The notes below the pieces were generated by a model. That model was not told the origin of the DNA and did no database searches. It saw nothing but the letters and a program-made list of their open reading frames with translations. Of a DNA stretch of 64,000 nucleotides, positions 43,734-56,600 are shown piece by piece; position 1 is the stretch's first letter, and the number at the start of each line of letters is the position of its first letter. The DNA is from Aquatica leii (lineage: Eukaryota > Arthropoda > Insecta > Coleoptera > Lampyridae). The position numbers were made by a program, and so were the translations under genes. The stretch spans positions 47,612,837 to 47,676,836 of the forward strand of contig CM069438.1 of NCBI GenBank assembly GCA_035610365.1. Reading direction: 5' to 3'.

Positions 43734-43794
43734 CTCACGCCCTGATGAAGCCTCTTACGAAAGAGGGCGAAACGTTGGCAACTTTGGTTACAAC
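43734..43794 (+). ncRNA. Hammerhead-like motif, right arm of the mini-element
   Basis: CTGATGA then stem II GCC-TCTT loop ACGA AAGA-G-GGC then GAAAC. Relative to the other copies, C to T on the 5' side is matched by T to A on the 3' side, so the helix is kept. Confidence 0.55.
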
Positions 43795-45235
43795 ATTGAC
43801 ACGGTCCAAACCCGGAAAACGTTCTTATCTTAGTATAGACTCCGGCCGTGGAAGCCTTTGCTATTAGAAGATGAAACCATCGGATCCGGAGTCAATTGTG
43901 AAACAAGGGTTTCTTTACCTCTACACGTAGCTGCTCCTAATACAGTTACCCCTAAAGCAATTAAAGAATACGACGGCTACCATGAAAATGACATTGATCG
44001 TTATGTTAGTCACGCCCTTTTTAAGTTGCCACCAGAAAAAATGAAGGAATTGCTTACAAATTTCTGGGTACCTCCGTCAGGTTACGATTTAAGTTCTGAT
44101 GCCAGTCATTTGAAAAGAAAATTTAACCGCCGCTGGTTAGATCAATATACTTCTTGGTTATTGTACTCAAGCCGTTTGAAAGGTGCTCTTTGTATTCACT
44201 ATGTTCTGTTTCTTCCTGCTATTACTACAGTTAAAGAAGTTTTAAGGTCATTTATGGTAAGGCCATACATAAAGTTTAAAGATAAGCATGAAGATTGTAG
44301 AAAGCACGTCAGCACTCCATTACCACAAAACTTCAACAACTGCTGCAAAAGCGTTTCTTGAAAATATTCCAGTGGATGTCCAGTTGCAAAGTGGGCACCA
44401 AAAGATGATTGAAGAACACAAACAGACATTGGCATCAATTATTTCTTGTATTATATTTTGTGGAACTCATGATTTATGGCTTAGGGGAAAGAAAGAAGGT
44501 TTTTGTTGACCTTTTAAATTTGAGAATTGACTATAGTGATGAACATCTAAAGATTCACTTAAACATATGTCAAAAAAATGCAGTCTACACTTCACCGAAA
44601 ATTCAAAATGAGATTAAAAATTTTGTGGTGAAGTCGTCAAAGAAAGAATTATCGAAGATTGTAAACAAGCAAAAGCTTACGCTGTAATGGCTGATGTAAC
44701 AGCAGATATCGCTGGAAAAAAATAGTTTTCTATCGGATTGCGGATGAGAGTCAAGAAAAAATCAGAGAAGAATTTGTAGGCTGTTGAGCTGAAATCTCAA
44801 GATGCCCTTACAATCGCTAGCGCAGTTTTTTAGTTGACAAAAATCTTACGGCAGAGAACTGTGTTGGCTTTAGATTTGATGGATGTTCTAAGATGGCTGG
44901 AAAAGAACGTATTCTACAGGCCATTCTAAAGAAAAAGTACAGTAGATCTTTATTTTTCCATTGCTCAAGCCACAAACTAAATCTTGTGGTCAATGATGCT
45001 AGCAAACTACTAGAAATAAGAAACACAATTGCAGCGATTAAGGATGCAATATCATTCTTTAGAGAGTCACCAGTCCGCAAAAATTCGGTTCCCAATCTTT
45101 TAAGGCTCTGTGAGACCAGATGGTCTGAGAAATACAAGAGCATACAAAAATTTTCAGAAAGCTTCCATGAAATCGTCAATGCATTAGAACATTTCTCGGC
45201 CAAAAAAAGCTATGCTACAAAAAAATCTGCACTGT

Positions 45236-47945
45236 GCATTTATTATTATTATTTTACCTAGGGGTGGTACCGCGACCTGTAGGTCTATTGTGCTCCCCGA
45301 TGTTTTCTACCCTTTTAGAATACCTGTATCTTTGACAAAGTCCAGGATTTTAGTAGGGCGAATCTTCTTTACTTCCTCTTGTGTAATCTTTTCATTTCCT
45401 AGTAGGCGTTCCCTTGCCCTTGTGAATGCTTCACAGTGGCAGATGACGTGGTATGGAGTTTCTTCCTCCTTACCACAACCCCTGCATAACTATCAGCTAT
45501 CAGTCAGTCTCATTTTATGCAGGTGTTTGTTTAAACGACAGTGGCCTGTCACCATCTCTGTCGCAAGTTTGATCTTCGTCCTACTTAACTTTAAGATGGA
45601 CGTTGCTAAGCCCCCGTCGGGGGTTTCCAGAAAGACCTTAGAATGATTCTGTCCTGGGACTTTCGACCAGTGTCTGCAGTGCTCTTTCGTGAGTATTGCT
45701 TGAATCTCTTGTTTGGCTGTGTTATATGTAATTCTACATGCCGGTTCAGGGCCTATGAGTGGTTTTGCGCTTGCCGCCTTGGCAAGCCCCTTCAGCAACC
45801 TGGTTACCCGCGATTCCCGCATGCCCAGGTGCCCACACTAGTGTAACTGTATTACACTTACCTAGTGCGTTTAGCATTTGTGTGCATTCAAGTACTAGCC
45901 CTGAGTTCATCACATATGATTCTAATGCTGTAATCGCTGCTTTGCTGTCTGTGACTATAAATATTTTCCTGTTAGAAAGATTCTCTTTTAATAGTTGAGC
46001 AGATGCTGTCAGGATTGCATATACCTCGGCTTGGAACACGGTCGCTTTTTGACCTAGGCTTACAGAGATTCTGCAGCCCTGTCCATTGCTCCCGTACACT
46101 CCAGAGCCAGTGCCCTTAGTGGTTTTTGAGCCATCTGTGTAATACACGATTCCATTCAGCTTTGTTTTGTTGGAATTGATCTCCCAGTCGTAACGGGTAG
46201 GGATTGTTGTCTTAAACAGTTTAACAGGACAAACTGTTTTGGGTATTCTCTCAGTTATCATACTGAGGTTTTTGTCTTTAGAGATCTCGTCAAAGATGGA
46301 CGAATGCCCCACCCTTGACGATCCCTCCTCGTCGTTGACTCTTAGGCGGTATGCCGCTCTGAGTGTCTCCGTTGTAATTACTAGGTGTAGTGGCGGCAGG
46401 TCCAGGAGAGCCGTCGGGGTGGTTATCATTGCCCTCGTGATTCCAAGGCAAGCTCTGCGCTGTACCTTGCTGAGTATCTGTATGGCCCTCTGGGTGAAGG
46501 TTCTATGCCACCACACCAGTGACGCGTACGTAATGATCGGTCTGATCATTTGAGTGTATATCCAGTGGGTCATCTTTGGAGATAAGCCTCACTTGCTTCC
46601 AAACGCTCGCCTGCAAGCCCACAAGGACTTTGTGGCTTTGTTCGCTATTCTCTCTAGGTGTGGTTTGAAGGTTAGCCCCTGGTCTAATGTTACGCCCAAG
46701 TATTTGCCTTTCCTCACTACCTGTAGCTTGGCTCCGTATATTGCTATTCTCTTTAGCTTTGTCGGGCCTTTCCTTCGTGAGAAGAGAATGAGGTTCGTTT
46801 TTACCGGATTGACCGACAAGCCCTTTTCTCTACACCACCGTTCAACTAGATTTAAGGCTCCCTGCATCACAACTGATACGGTTTCTTCAAGTCTGCCACG
46901 TACCACAATCACTATGTCGTCGGCGTAGCCAACCGTGTTGTAGCCTGGCTCACTTAATTGCCTCAGCAGTCCGTCTACCACCAAACACCACAGTAACTGG
47001 GAGAGAACTTCTCCCTGCGGACATCCTCGTGCAGCTCGGACCGCTACAGAGTCATTATTAAGCGAGGCCGTAATGTTTCTATGTCTTAGCATGGTATCAA
47101 TCCATCTACCCACGGTAGTATGTACCCCTTTGCTTTCCATAGCAGTTCTAATCGATTCTAGAGAGGTATTATCAAACGCCCCCTCTATGTCTAAAAACGC
47201 CCCCAGAGCCACTTCCTTGCAGGAGATCGCCCTTTCGGCTGCGTCCACTACTCTGTGGACGGCAAGTTTACAGGATTTACCTGGTTGATAGGCACATTGG
47301 TATTTACTGATGGGATCAGGCCCCAGCACCTCGTCCCTAATGTGTCGCTCAATGAGTTTCTCCAATAGTTTGAGGAGAAATGACATTAGACTGATGGGTC
47401 TAAACGACTTAGCTAGGGCGCATGAGTCTCGCCCAGGTTTGGGTATAAATACGACTTTTACGTCCCTCCACGCCATAGGTATGTATCTCAGGGCAACGCT
47501 TGCCCTTAGTAATGTACATAGTGTGGAAGCTAGCTGGTCTAAACCTTGTTGTAATAGAGCAGGGAAAATTCCATCCATCCCTGGGGATTTGTATGGATGA
47601 GAATTTTTTACTGCCTACCTAATTTTGGTTAGGTTCACTATCTGATGAGCTAGAACCCAATCTGTCCTGTTCCCCGTCGAGAAGTTGTTGATACGGTAGC
47701 GTCAGATTTGGTGAGGGTTTTTGATCCCGAAAAGTGTGACTGGAGCAGAAGCTCCAAGGTCTCCTTTACGGTCTCTGTGTAACCCCCCACACTTTTCTTC
47801 AAGGAACCGATTCTAGCCTCTGTTCCTCCTTGTAAAATTTTTTGGTGTCTCGCACCTTCTGGAATCTGTTCGATTTCCTCGCAGTGCCTCCTTCACGAGT
47901 CACGTTTTGCCTTTCTTATGGCCTTATTGTATTCGGTGAGTGTGG
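45236..47945 (-). mobile_element. RNase H-type LINE with TAA tail inserted in the hAT gene
   Basis: Minus-strand LINE, 5'-truncated. 47578-46589 is open for 329 aa of RT: FIPKPGRDS, SFRPISLMSFLLKLLEKLIE, GAFLDIEGAFDNTSLESI (motif A), GCPQGEVLSQLLW (motif B) and YADDIVIVV (motif C). 46573-45746 (275 aa) is thumb plus RNase H: YYTDGSKTTKGTGSGVYG, AEVYAILTAS, VTDSKAAITAL and VWAPGHAGIAGNQVAE. The RT and RNase H frames differ. The 3' end carries (TAA)n-like sequence (45240-45259 on the plus strand as ttattattatta), typical of I-like elements. The part nearest the 5' end (47580-47940) has stops. The 3' C-terminal zinc-knuckle region is about 45280-45740. Confidence 0.87.
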
Positions 47946-48739
47946 TTACTAAATCAATTTTCATCATAGGTTTAGTCATAATTGCAAAATACTCTGCGAT
48001 TTTGGAACCCGTTGTAATCGTTCTACAAGGTAAAAATATGGATTTGATTATGGTGACGAAACATACTGGTCAAATCTTTGATGTCATCAAGAAGGATCAA
48101 CAAGAAATAGAGCATGTTTCTCATGAATTACTTAAAAAATTATATGATATCGCAGAAAAAATCGGGGTTGAGTGATCAGTGTCACGAATCGCTCAAAAGC
48201 ACATACACAAAAGTAATCCACCATCAGAAACTGCGATTGAATACTGGAGACGGTCGTTGATCATCCCTTATCTTGACTCCTTAAGTTTATCTTTGAATAT
48301 TAGATTCTCACACGGAAATACACTTGCGTTTGTCTTATTCCATCTTCATCTTTCATACATGTTAAAAAAATGGCTTCAAAAGATTTGGAAAAAAATGCCA
48401 TTTCATGGAGTTTTATGAGTTGGAGGACATTTCTGCAGAATTAGATGTGTGGTATAATAATAAATAGAAGGATTTAGCAGGAGAGAATTTAAAGGATATT
48501 AAGGTGCTGCATTTTAGGAGGAGGCTAAGATTTTCTTCCTTGCAACAACGTACGCACTCCTCATTTTAAGTGCTCTCCCGTCCACCACGGCTACTGTTGA
48601 ACGATTTTTCGGTACTCTTCGAAGGATAAAAACCTGGCTCAGAAGTAAAGTGGGAGAAAAGACACTGACTGGGTTGTGTTTGATGAGCGTCTATCGGAAA
48701 TTCTTCAAAGAAAACCAGGACCAGGATCTAGTAGTTCTT

Positions 48740-49500
48740 GGGCGAATAGTTTATTTTCGGTTGTTTCCATGCTACAAATGGAGCCTTCCCGATGATCTCC
48801 ATCCAGACGTCCCATCACAACGCTCCCAGTTCGTTCAGGTAAAACGACATCCTTTACTAGAACAACCTTCATCTTTTCACATTTTAACGAATGAAAAAGA
48901 ATTGTTTCGTTTTTTTTGTCTGAATGAAATCCACACTTCCTTATAATGTCTATTTTTAAGATAATTTTTTCAGTTATGTCGGCTATTTATTTCCAATACA
49001 AATAGTCACCACCATTTCGCCAGGAATTGGGACTGTTTTGCCAGATGCTGTTTTAGTCGGTGTTATTCTTTCACATTCTGAACTACATCTGAGTGCACTA
49101 TTATTCTCAACACTCCTGTATCAACTAATAGTTCAACTTCTTGTCTATTGATGGTGCCATCAACATAGATGCTGTTCAGAGAGTTAGTTGGCGATGCAGC
49201 GTGGATGGTGATCTCCGAAGATGGTTGTTGTAGGTAGACTTTTGCCCTTTTTGGACGACTTCCACTAGTTTTTCGATGGCTCTTGTGTTCTTGGTTTTGG
49301 GACAGCGGCGTCGAATGTGACCCAGTTCATCGTAGTTCCAACATCTAAGGCTTCAACGTACACGACTTGTTTGGTCACGTAATACTCGTCGAAGTAGTTC
49401 TTCAATGCCTTTCTTCTTGATCCTCTTCCATACTACGAACACGATGATTACTTCGATGAGACGTCGGCTTTGCCGCTTCAAACTCTAACGCCATTGGCAT
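48740..49500 (-). mobile_element. Ty3/Gypsy copy E fragment (gag zinc knuckle, protease)
   Basis: Right to left on the minus strand: a zinc-knuckle remnant (about 49370-49310, LGHIRRRCPKTKNTRAIEK), then protease with the active-site motif intact (VELLVDTGVLRIIV, about 49130), then the spacer LPERTGSVVMGRLDG (about 48850-48790), which matches copy A at about 22650. Cut at about 48740 against the end of the hAT remnant. Frames are broken. Confidence 0.72.
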
Positions 49501-49856
49501 TTAAAAAAATCATCTTAGCGGAAACGCTTTTCTAATTGCAACCAGTTTAAATTAAAACCATTATTGGCAATAAAATTTTAATACATCACGTTCGATATAC
49601 AAACTGTACAATTTGTATCGATGAGGAAAACATCACGGTACAGAAATAATAACAATATTCGTTAGGCCTTAAAACTAAACAAAAATATTACATTTACAGT
49701 TCTAATAATCGCTTAATGACATTTCCAGTACATAAACCTGCGAACTATAATACTAAAAAGATATGTACAGTTCAGTTAAAAAAATGTTGTTCGATGACAA
49801 GTTGCATTTATTAGAGCCATAATTTGGCACGTTTCTTTTATTTTGCACCCTGACTA
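49501..49856 (+). other. Non-coding stretch downstream of otd
   Basis: No coding potential or recognised element. It ends at the 61-bp repeat. Confidence 0.4.
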
Positions 49857-49917
49857 GCACTAAAAACTATCGAGTACTTTAAATATTGCGAATTTAAAGA
49901 ATACATAGTTTTATTTC
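49857..49917 (-). repeat. 61-bp repeat in the otd 3' UTR, with polyA signal
   Basis: Minus strand gaaataaaactatg holds AATAAA about 20 bp after the otd stop codon. The sequence recurs at 40582-40642 with one mismatch. Confidence 0.75.
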
Positions 49918-49934
49918 TTCTTATATATACACTC

Positions 49935-51667
<1,733 letters not shown>

Positions 51668-51676
51668 CTAGAATAC

Positions 51677-53600
51677 AGAGACGAGATAAATCTTCGGCCC
51701 TTAAACGTTTTTATTGTTATAAAGAAAAATTGGACACAGCTCAGACAGCATGGTGTCTCAAGATCCAAAAAAAATGAAATTGGTTATCAATGTAGAAAAT
51801 ACTCTTATTGTTGGAAGATTATGGCGGCAGTATACAAACGCACAAGCGACCAAACTTACGCCTTGTGGCGGCTCGGACACAGAACCTTATTTTTCTGAGC
51901 GATTAAACCAAAAAATAGTTTTAGTTGTCGTTGCGCCCTTTGTGAGACACCGGTTTAAGTCAAGCATTCCAATTAGTGCATTGATTTAATATCCGTCTAA
52001 TCAATTCGCCGAGGGGTAAATAGAGGGTTAACGTGATAACGTTAATGATGAACCATTAGGTACGTCAATCCCCTTTCTAAAATTATTTAGTTAACAATCC
52101 TTTCTATAAATCTACGCTATTATTTGCAGTTTGATGGCTGGAAAAGATTGTCATCGCAACTGCATAGTAGTATAAGAAAAACGTGCACCCTGATATTAGT
52201 TGTTTAAAATGTTTTTTTTAATCTCTCTTAATCTGGCAAGGAATGAGACGTTCCTTTTGTGTTTTAGGATCATGTCGTCGCTAACACCTCTCGTTAGGAG
52301 AAGGTGTGACAGCTAAAGTCACTGAAACTTGAGACAAATAAAGCTTAAGTTTTTTTTTCGTCGGTATACATTAGAACGCCATTTTGTTAAAACGAGAATG
52401 AAACAATAAACATACGCATAGTGCTATAATAGAGTTGTATAAGTGAACGAGGGGTTCTTTACACCCTTATCGAGGTTTGCACTCAAAACCCTTGATGGTC
52501 ATCAACTGCCCTTTTAAGTTACGCTCCTTCTGGAGTGCTGAGATAACAACCGTAAAAGACAGCTTAGGAAATGCAATTGATACGTACGAAAAATCATAAA
52601 ATTATTATGTGGACCGATTTGATCTAACATTGCCAGATTACCCGTTCGCTCTTTGTTAGTACACATCAAAGCAAACAAACGCACGTGTATTTATTTAACA
52701 AAGCACTTAGTTAATGATCACTTATTCTAATCATTTCGTTTAAGCAGATCAAGTACAGATTTAAATCATTGTTTGTTCGAACGCATATAGGCGTAATCAT
52801 TCAGGTATGTTTGTATTGATTTTATGTTTTTAATTTGAACGCTGTTAAGCCACTTTCTAATTTTAGATTTTAGATTTGAATTTAGTCGGGCGCACAAAAA
52901 ATTTAATCTCATTATTTGCTAATTTTCTTTTCCTAAGAGAAGTGTCAATGTGTAAGACAATGAGTGTCAATAACGACAAGGGTGTGATATTTAATATAGA
53001 AAATCCATTTAAACTGCGTGGTTTTAATTTATTTCTAGACAGTTTTTCCTTTTGAATAAAAACAAAAAGTTTTTTGTGAAAAAAAAATATAGTTTAGATT
53101 TTAGTTATAGTACTAAATATCATCAAAAAAATCATAAAAAAAAGATCACAAAAATATGTAATATGTGTAAATTAAAAAAGAATGTATAGAATACCGTTAT
53201 CAAATTAAAAAAAAAACAGCACATCTTCAGGCATAGATAACATCCCTAACGAAATCTTTAAATATTGTTTATTTTAAAATCTTAGTCTAGTCTAGTTTTT
53301 TTATCATTGTCTAATTGCAAGATTTTGTGAAAAATTAATTCTAGATGTAAGTTGAAAGATATAAGGACTTTAAATGTTGTTTTCTTTAATTTTTAGGTGA
53401 GTTTTTGTTGTAGATATAAAATGAATTTGTTGAATAAAAACTTTAATTTTTAGAGAAAAGCAAGTCTTTGATTATAAAAGATATAAACAACATTATAAAA
53501 CAACATTTTCTGCAAATGTTTCACGAAACACGGAAAGATTAAGATTTGATTTTGTTGTGAGACCAACAGCAGATGGAAAATCAAACACCATATGCATAAA
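51677..53600 (+). other. Non-coding region between otd and the satellite array
   Basis: No protein-coding potential recognised. If the otd transcript starts further right, this is intron. AT-rich, with no clear transposon; regulatory elements cannot be named from sequence alone. Confidence 0.45.
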
Positions 53601-56600
53601 CTCGATAGCTATAGTTATTGTCAATAGTTTATTCCCAAACTATATACTATAGTTCAAAATGCTTTCAAGCTACAGAAACGATAAATCTTATTTTATAAAC
53701 TAATGTAATCTTTAATGAATTAATTCTATTTTTTTTGAATATGAGTTTAAGTGTTGCAGTTATTATAGATCATGCTTTATTTTTAAACTGTAAACTATAG
53801 TTTAATATAGTTTCAAACTGCAACAGCTGCAAATCCTGTTTTTTTAGCAAAAACAGATTTTCGTTATTTTATTTCTAATTTTTGGAAGTTGAGTTGAGAT
53901 AGTTTTAAATGTATTATGGTCAATAAATTATTTGAAAACGGTAAACTATGGTTCAAAATGCTTTTAAACTACAGAAGTTGTAAATTCGTTTTTTTTAGCA
54001 AAGATAGTGTTTTTCATTTTTGAATAAAAATTAAGCTGTAATTGAAATTATTATTGCTAATAGTTTATTTACAAACTATACTCTATAGTTAAAAATGCTT
54101 TTGAGTTGGAGTATAAAATTGTTATTGTCAATAATTTATTTCTAAACTACAGTTTAAAATACTTTCAAACCGCGACAGCTGTACATCCTATTAGTTTAGT
54201 AAAAATAGTCTTCTCTGAGTTTTTTTAAAAATTTTTAAAGTTCATTTAAGCTAGTGTTACAATTATTATGGCGAAAACTGTAAACTATGGTTTAAAATGT
54301 TTGCAAGCCCGAGAAACTGTAAATCTTATAACTATAGTTAGAAATGCTTTCAAGTTACAGAAACTGTAAAATCTTGTTTCATATACAACGATAGACTACA
54401 ATGAATTAATTCCAAATTTGTTGATTATAAGTTTAGGTGTTGCAATTATTGTCAACATTTTATTTTTAAACTATAGTTCAAAATCCTTTCAAATTGCAAC
54501 AGTTGTAATTGTGCAATTTATTTAGCAAAAAATAGTCTTTTATAAATTTATTTCTATTTTTTTGAAATTAATGTAAGTTAGTATGGTATTAGTTATGGAT
54601 AAGAAATGATTTGAAAATAGTAAACTATAATTCAAAATGCTTTTAAACTACAGAAGTTGTAAATGCCATTTTTTTAATTTAGCAATAATTTGATTCCTCA
54701 TTTTTCAATATGAATTCAGCTGGTATTGAAATTGTTATTGTCAATAGTTTATTCCCAAACTATATACTATAGTTCAAAATGCTTTCAAGCTACAGAAACG
54801 ATAAATCTTATTTTATAAACTAATGTAATCTTTAATGAATTAATTCTATTTTTTTTGAATATGAGTTTAAGTGTTGCAGTTATTATAGTTCATGCTTTAT
54901 TTTTAAACTGTAAACTATAGTTTAATATATGCAATTTCAAACTGCAACAGCTGCAAATCCTGTTTTTTTAGAAAAAACAGATTTTCATTATTTTATTTCT
55001 AATTTTTGGAAGTTGGGTTGAGATAGTTTTATATGTATTATGGTCAATAAATTATTTAAAAACGGTAAACTATAGTTCAAAATGCTTTTAAACTACAGAA
55101 GTTGTAACTTTCTTTTTTTTATTTAGCGAAGATAGAGTCCTTCATATTTGAATAAAAATTAAGCTGTAGTTAAAATTATTATTGTCAATAGTTTATTTAC
55201 AAACTATACTCTATAGTTCAAAATGCTTTTGAGTTGGAGTTGAAATTGTTATTGTCAATAATTTATTTTTAAACTACAGTTTAAAATACTTTCAAACCGC
55301 AACAGCTGTACATCTTATTTATTTAGTAAAAATAGTTTTCACTGAGTTTTTTTTTAAATTTTTTGAAGTTCATTTAAGCTAGTGTTATAATTATTGTGGC
55401 GAAAACTGTAAACTATGGTTTAAAATGCTTGCAAGCCCAAGAAACTGTAAATCTTATAACTATAGTTAAAAATGCTTTCAAGTTACAGAAACTGTAAAAT
55501 CTTATTTCATATACAAATATAGACTACAATGAATTAATTCCAAATTTGTTGATTATAAATTTAGGTGTTGCAATTATTGTTAACATTTTATTTTTTAACT
55601 ATACTTCAAAATCCTTTCAAATTGCAACAGTTGTAATTGTGCAATTTATTTAGCAAAAAATAGTCTTTTATAAATTTATTTCTAATTTTTTGAAATTGAT
55701 GTAAGTTAGTGTTGTATTAATTATGGTTAATAAATGATTTGAAAATAGTAAACTATAGTTTAAAATGCCTTTAAACTACAGAAGTTGTAAATTTTATTAT
55801 TTTAATTCTATCTAACATAATGTGCAATTATTTGATTCTTAATTTTTGAATACAAAATATGGTGGCGTTAAAATAATTATTTTCAATAGTTTATTCAAAA
55901 ACTGTAAACTATAGTTCAAAATGCTTTTAAACTACAGAAGTTGTAAATGTCATTTTTTTAATTTAGCAATAATTTGATTTCTCATTTTTCAATATGAATT
56001 CAGCTGGTATTGAAATTGTTATTGTTAATAGTTTATTCCCAAACTATATACTATAGTTCAAAATGCTTTTAAGCTACAGAAACGATAAATCTTATTTTAT
56101 AAACTAATGTAATCTTTAATGAATTAATTCTATTTTTTTTTGAATATGAGTTTAAGTGTTGCAGTTATTATAGTTCATGCTTTATTTTTAAACTGTAAAC
56201 TATAGTTTAATATAATTTCAAACTGCAACAGCTGCAAATCCTGTTTTTTAGCAAAAACAGATTTTCATTATTTTATTTCTAATTTTTGGAAGTTGGGTTG
56301 AGATAGTTTTATATGTATTATAGTCAATAAATTATTTGAAAACGGTAAACTATAGTTCAAAATGCTTTTAAACTACAGATGTTGTAAATTTCTTTTTTTT
56401 ATTTAGCAAAGATAGTGTTCTTCATTTTTGAATAAAAATTAAGCTGTAGTTGAAATTATTATTGCCAATAGTTTATTTACAAACTATACTCTATAGCTCA
56501 AAATGCTTTTGAGTTGGAGTATGAAATTGTTATTGTCAATAATTTATTTTTAAACTACAGTTTAAATTACTTTCAAACCGCAACAGCTGTACATCCTATT

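Larger units (their letters stand above)
43349..43866 (+). mobile_element. Mini-element with inverted Penelope 5' ends
   Basis: Left arm (minus sense, about 43349-43540) and right arm (about 43670-43866) are inverted copies of Penelope 5' terminal sequence, each with a hammerhead-like motif (43393-43453 minus, 43734-43794 plus). They are clearly related to copies 1-3 but diverged. The middle carries pLTR linker words ('gaatctggcttggttcac') twice. No RT. The right arm runs into the first codons of the Penelope protein (SIDSGRGSL) before the hAT frame resumes. Confidence 0.75.
43272..48735 (+). pseudogene. hAT-type transposase gene, interrupted by two insertions
   Basis: Three segments of one protein. 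43272-43348 is an exon start (KPLKRKKDQHDDSSES) after a splice acceptor. 43867-45235 holds the DUF/TTF-type region (HENDIDRYVSHALF, then FNRRWLDQYTSWLLYS), a frameshift near 44350, and the catalytic-domain parts (FDGCSKMAGKER, SCSHKLNLVVNDASK-like, LRLCETRWSEKYKSI). 47946-48735 holds AILEPVVIVLQGKNMDL, then PYLDSLSLSLNIRF and the C-terminal dimerisation block (LSALPSTTATVERFFGTLRR). A Penelope-derived insert (43349-43866) and a LINE (about 45236-47945) separate them. Similar to TTF-type zinc-finger/ZMYM1-like hAT proteins. Non-functional; terminal inverted repeats were not found. Confidence 0.85.

Noticed and set aside
45262-45646. Plus-strand 144-aa frame after the hAT segment
   Set aside because: Antisense shadow of the minus-strand LINE C-terminal region.
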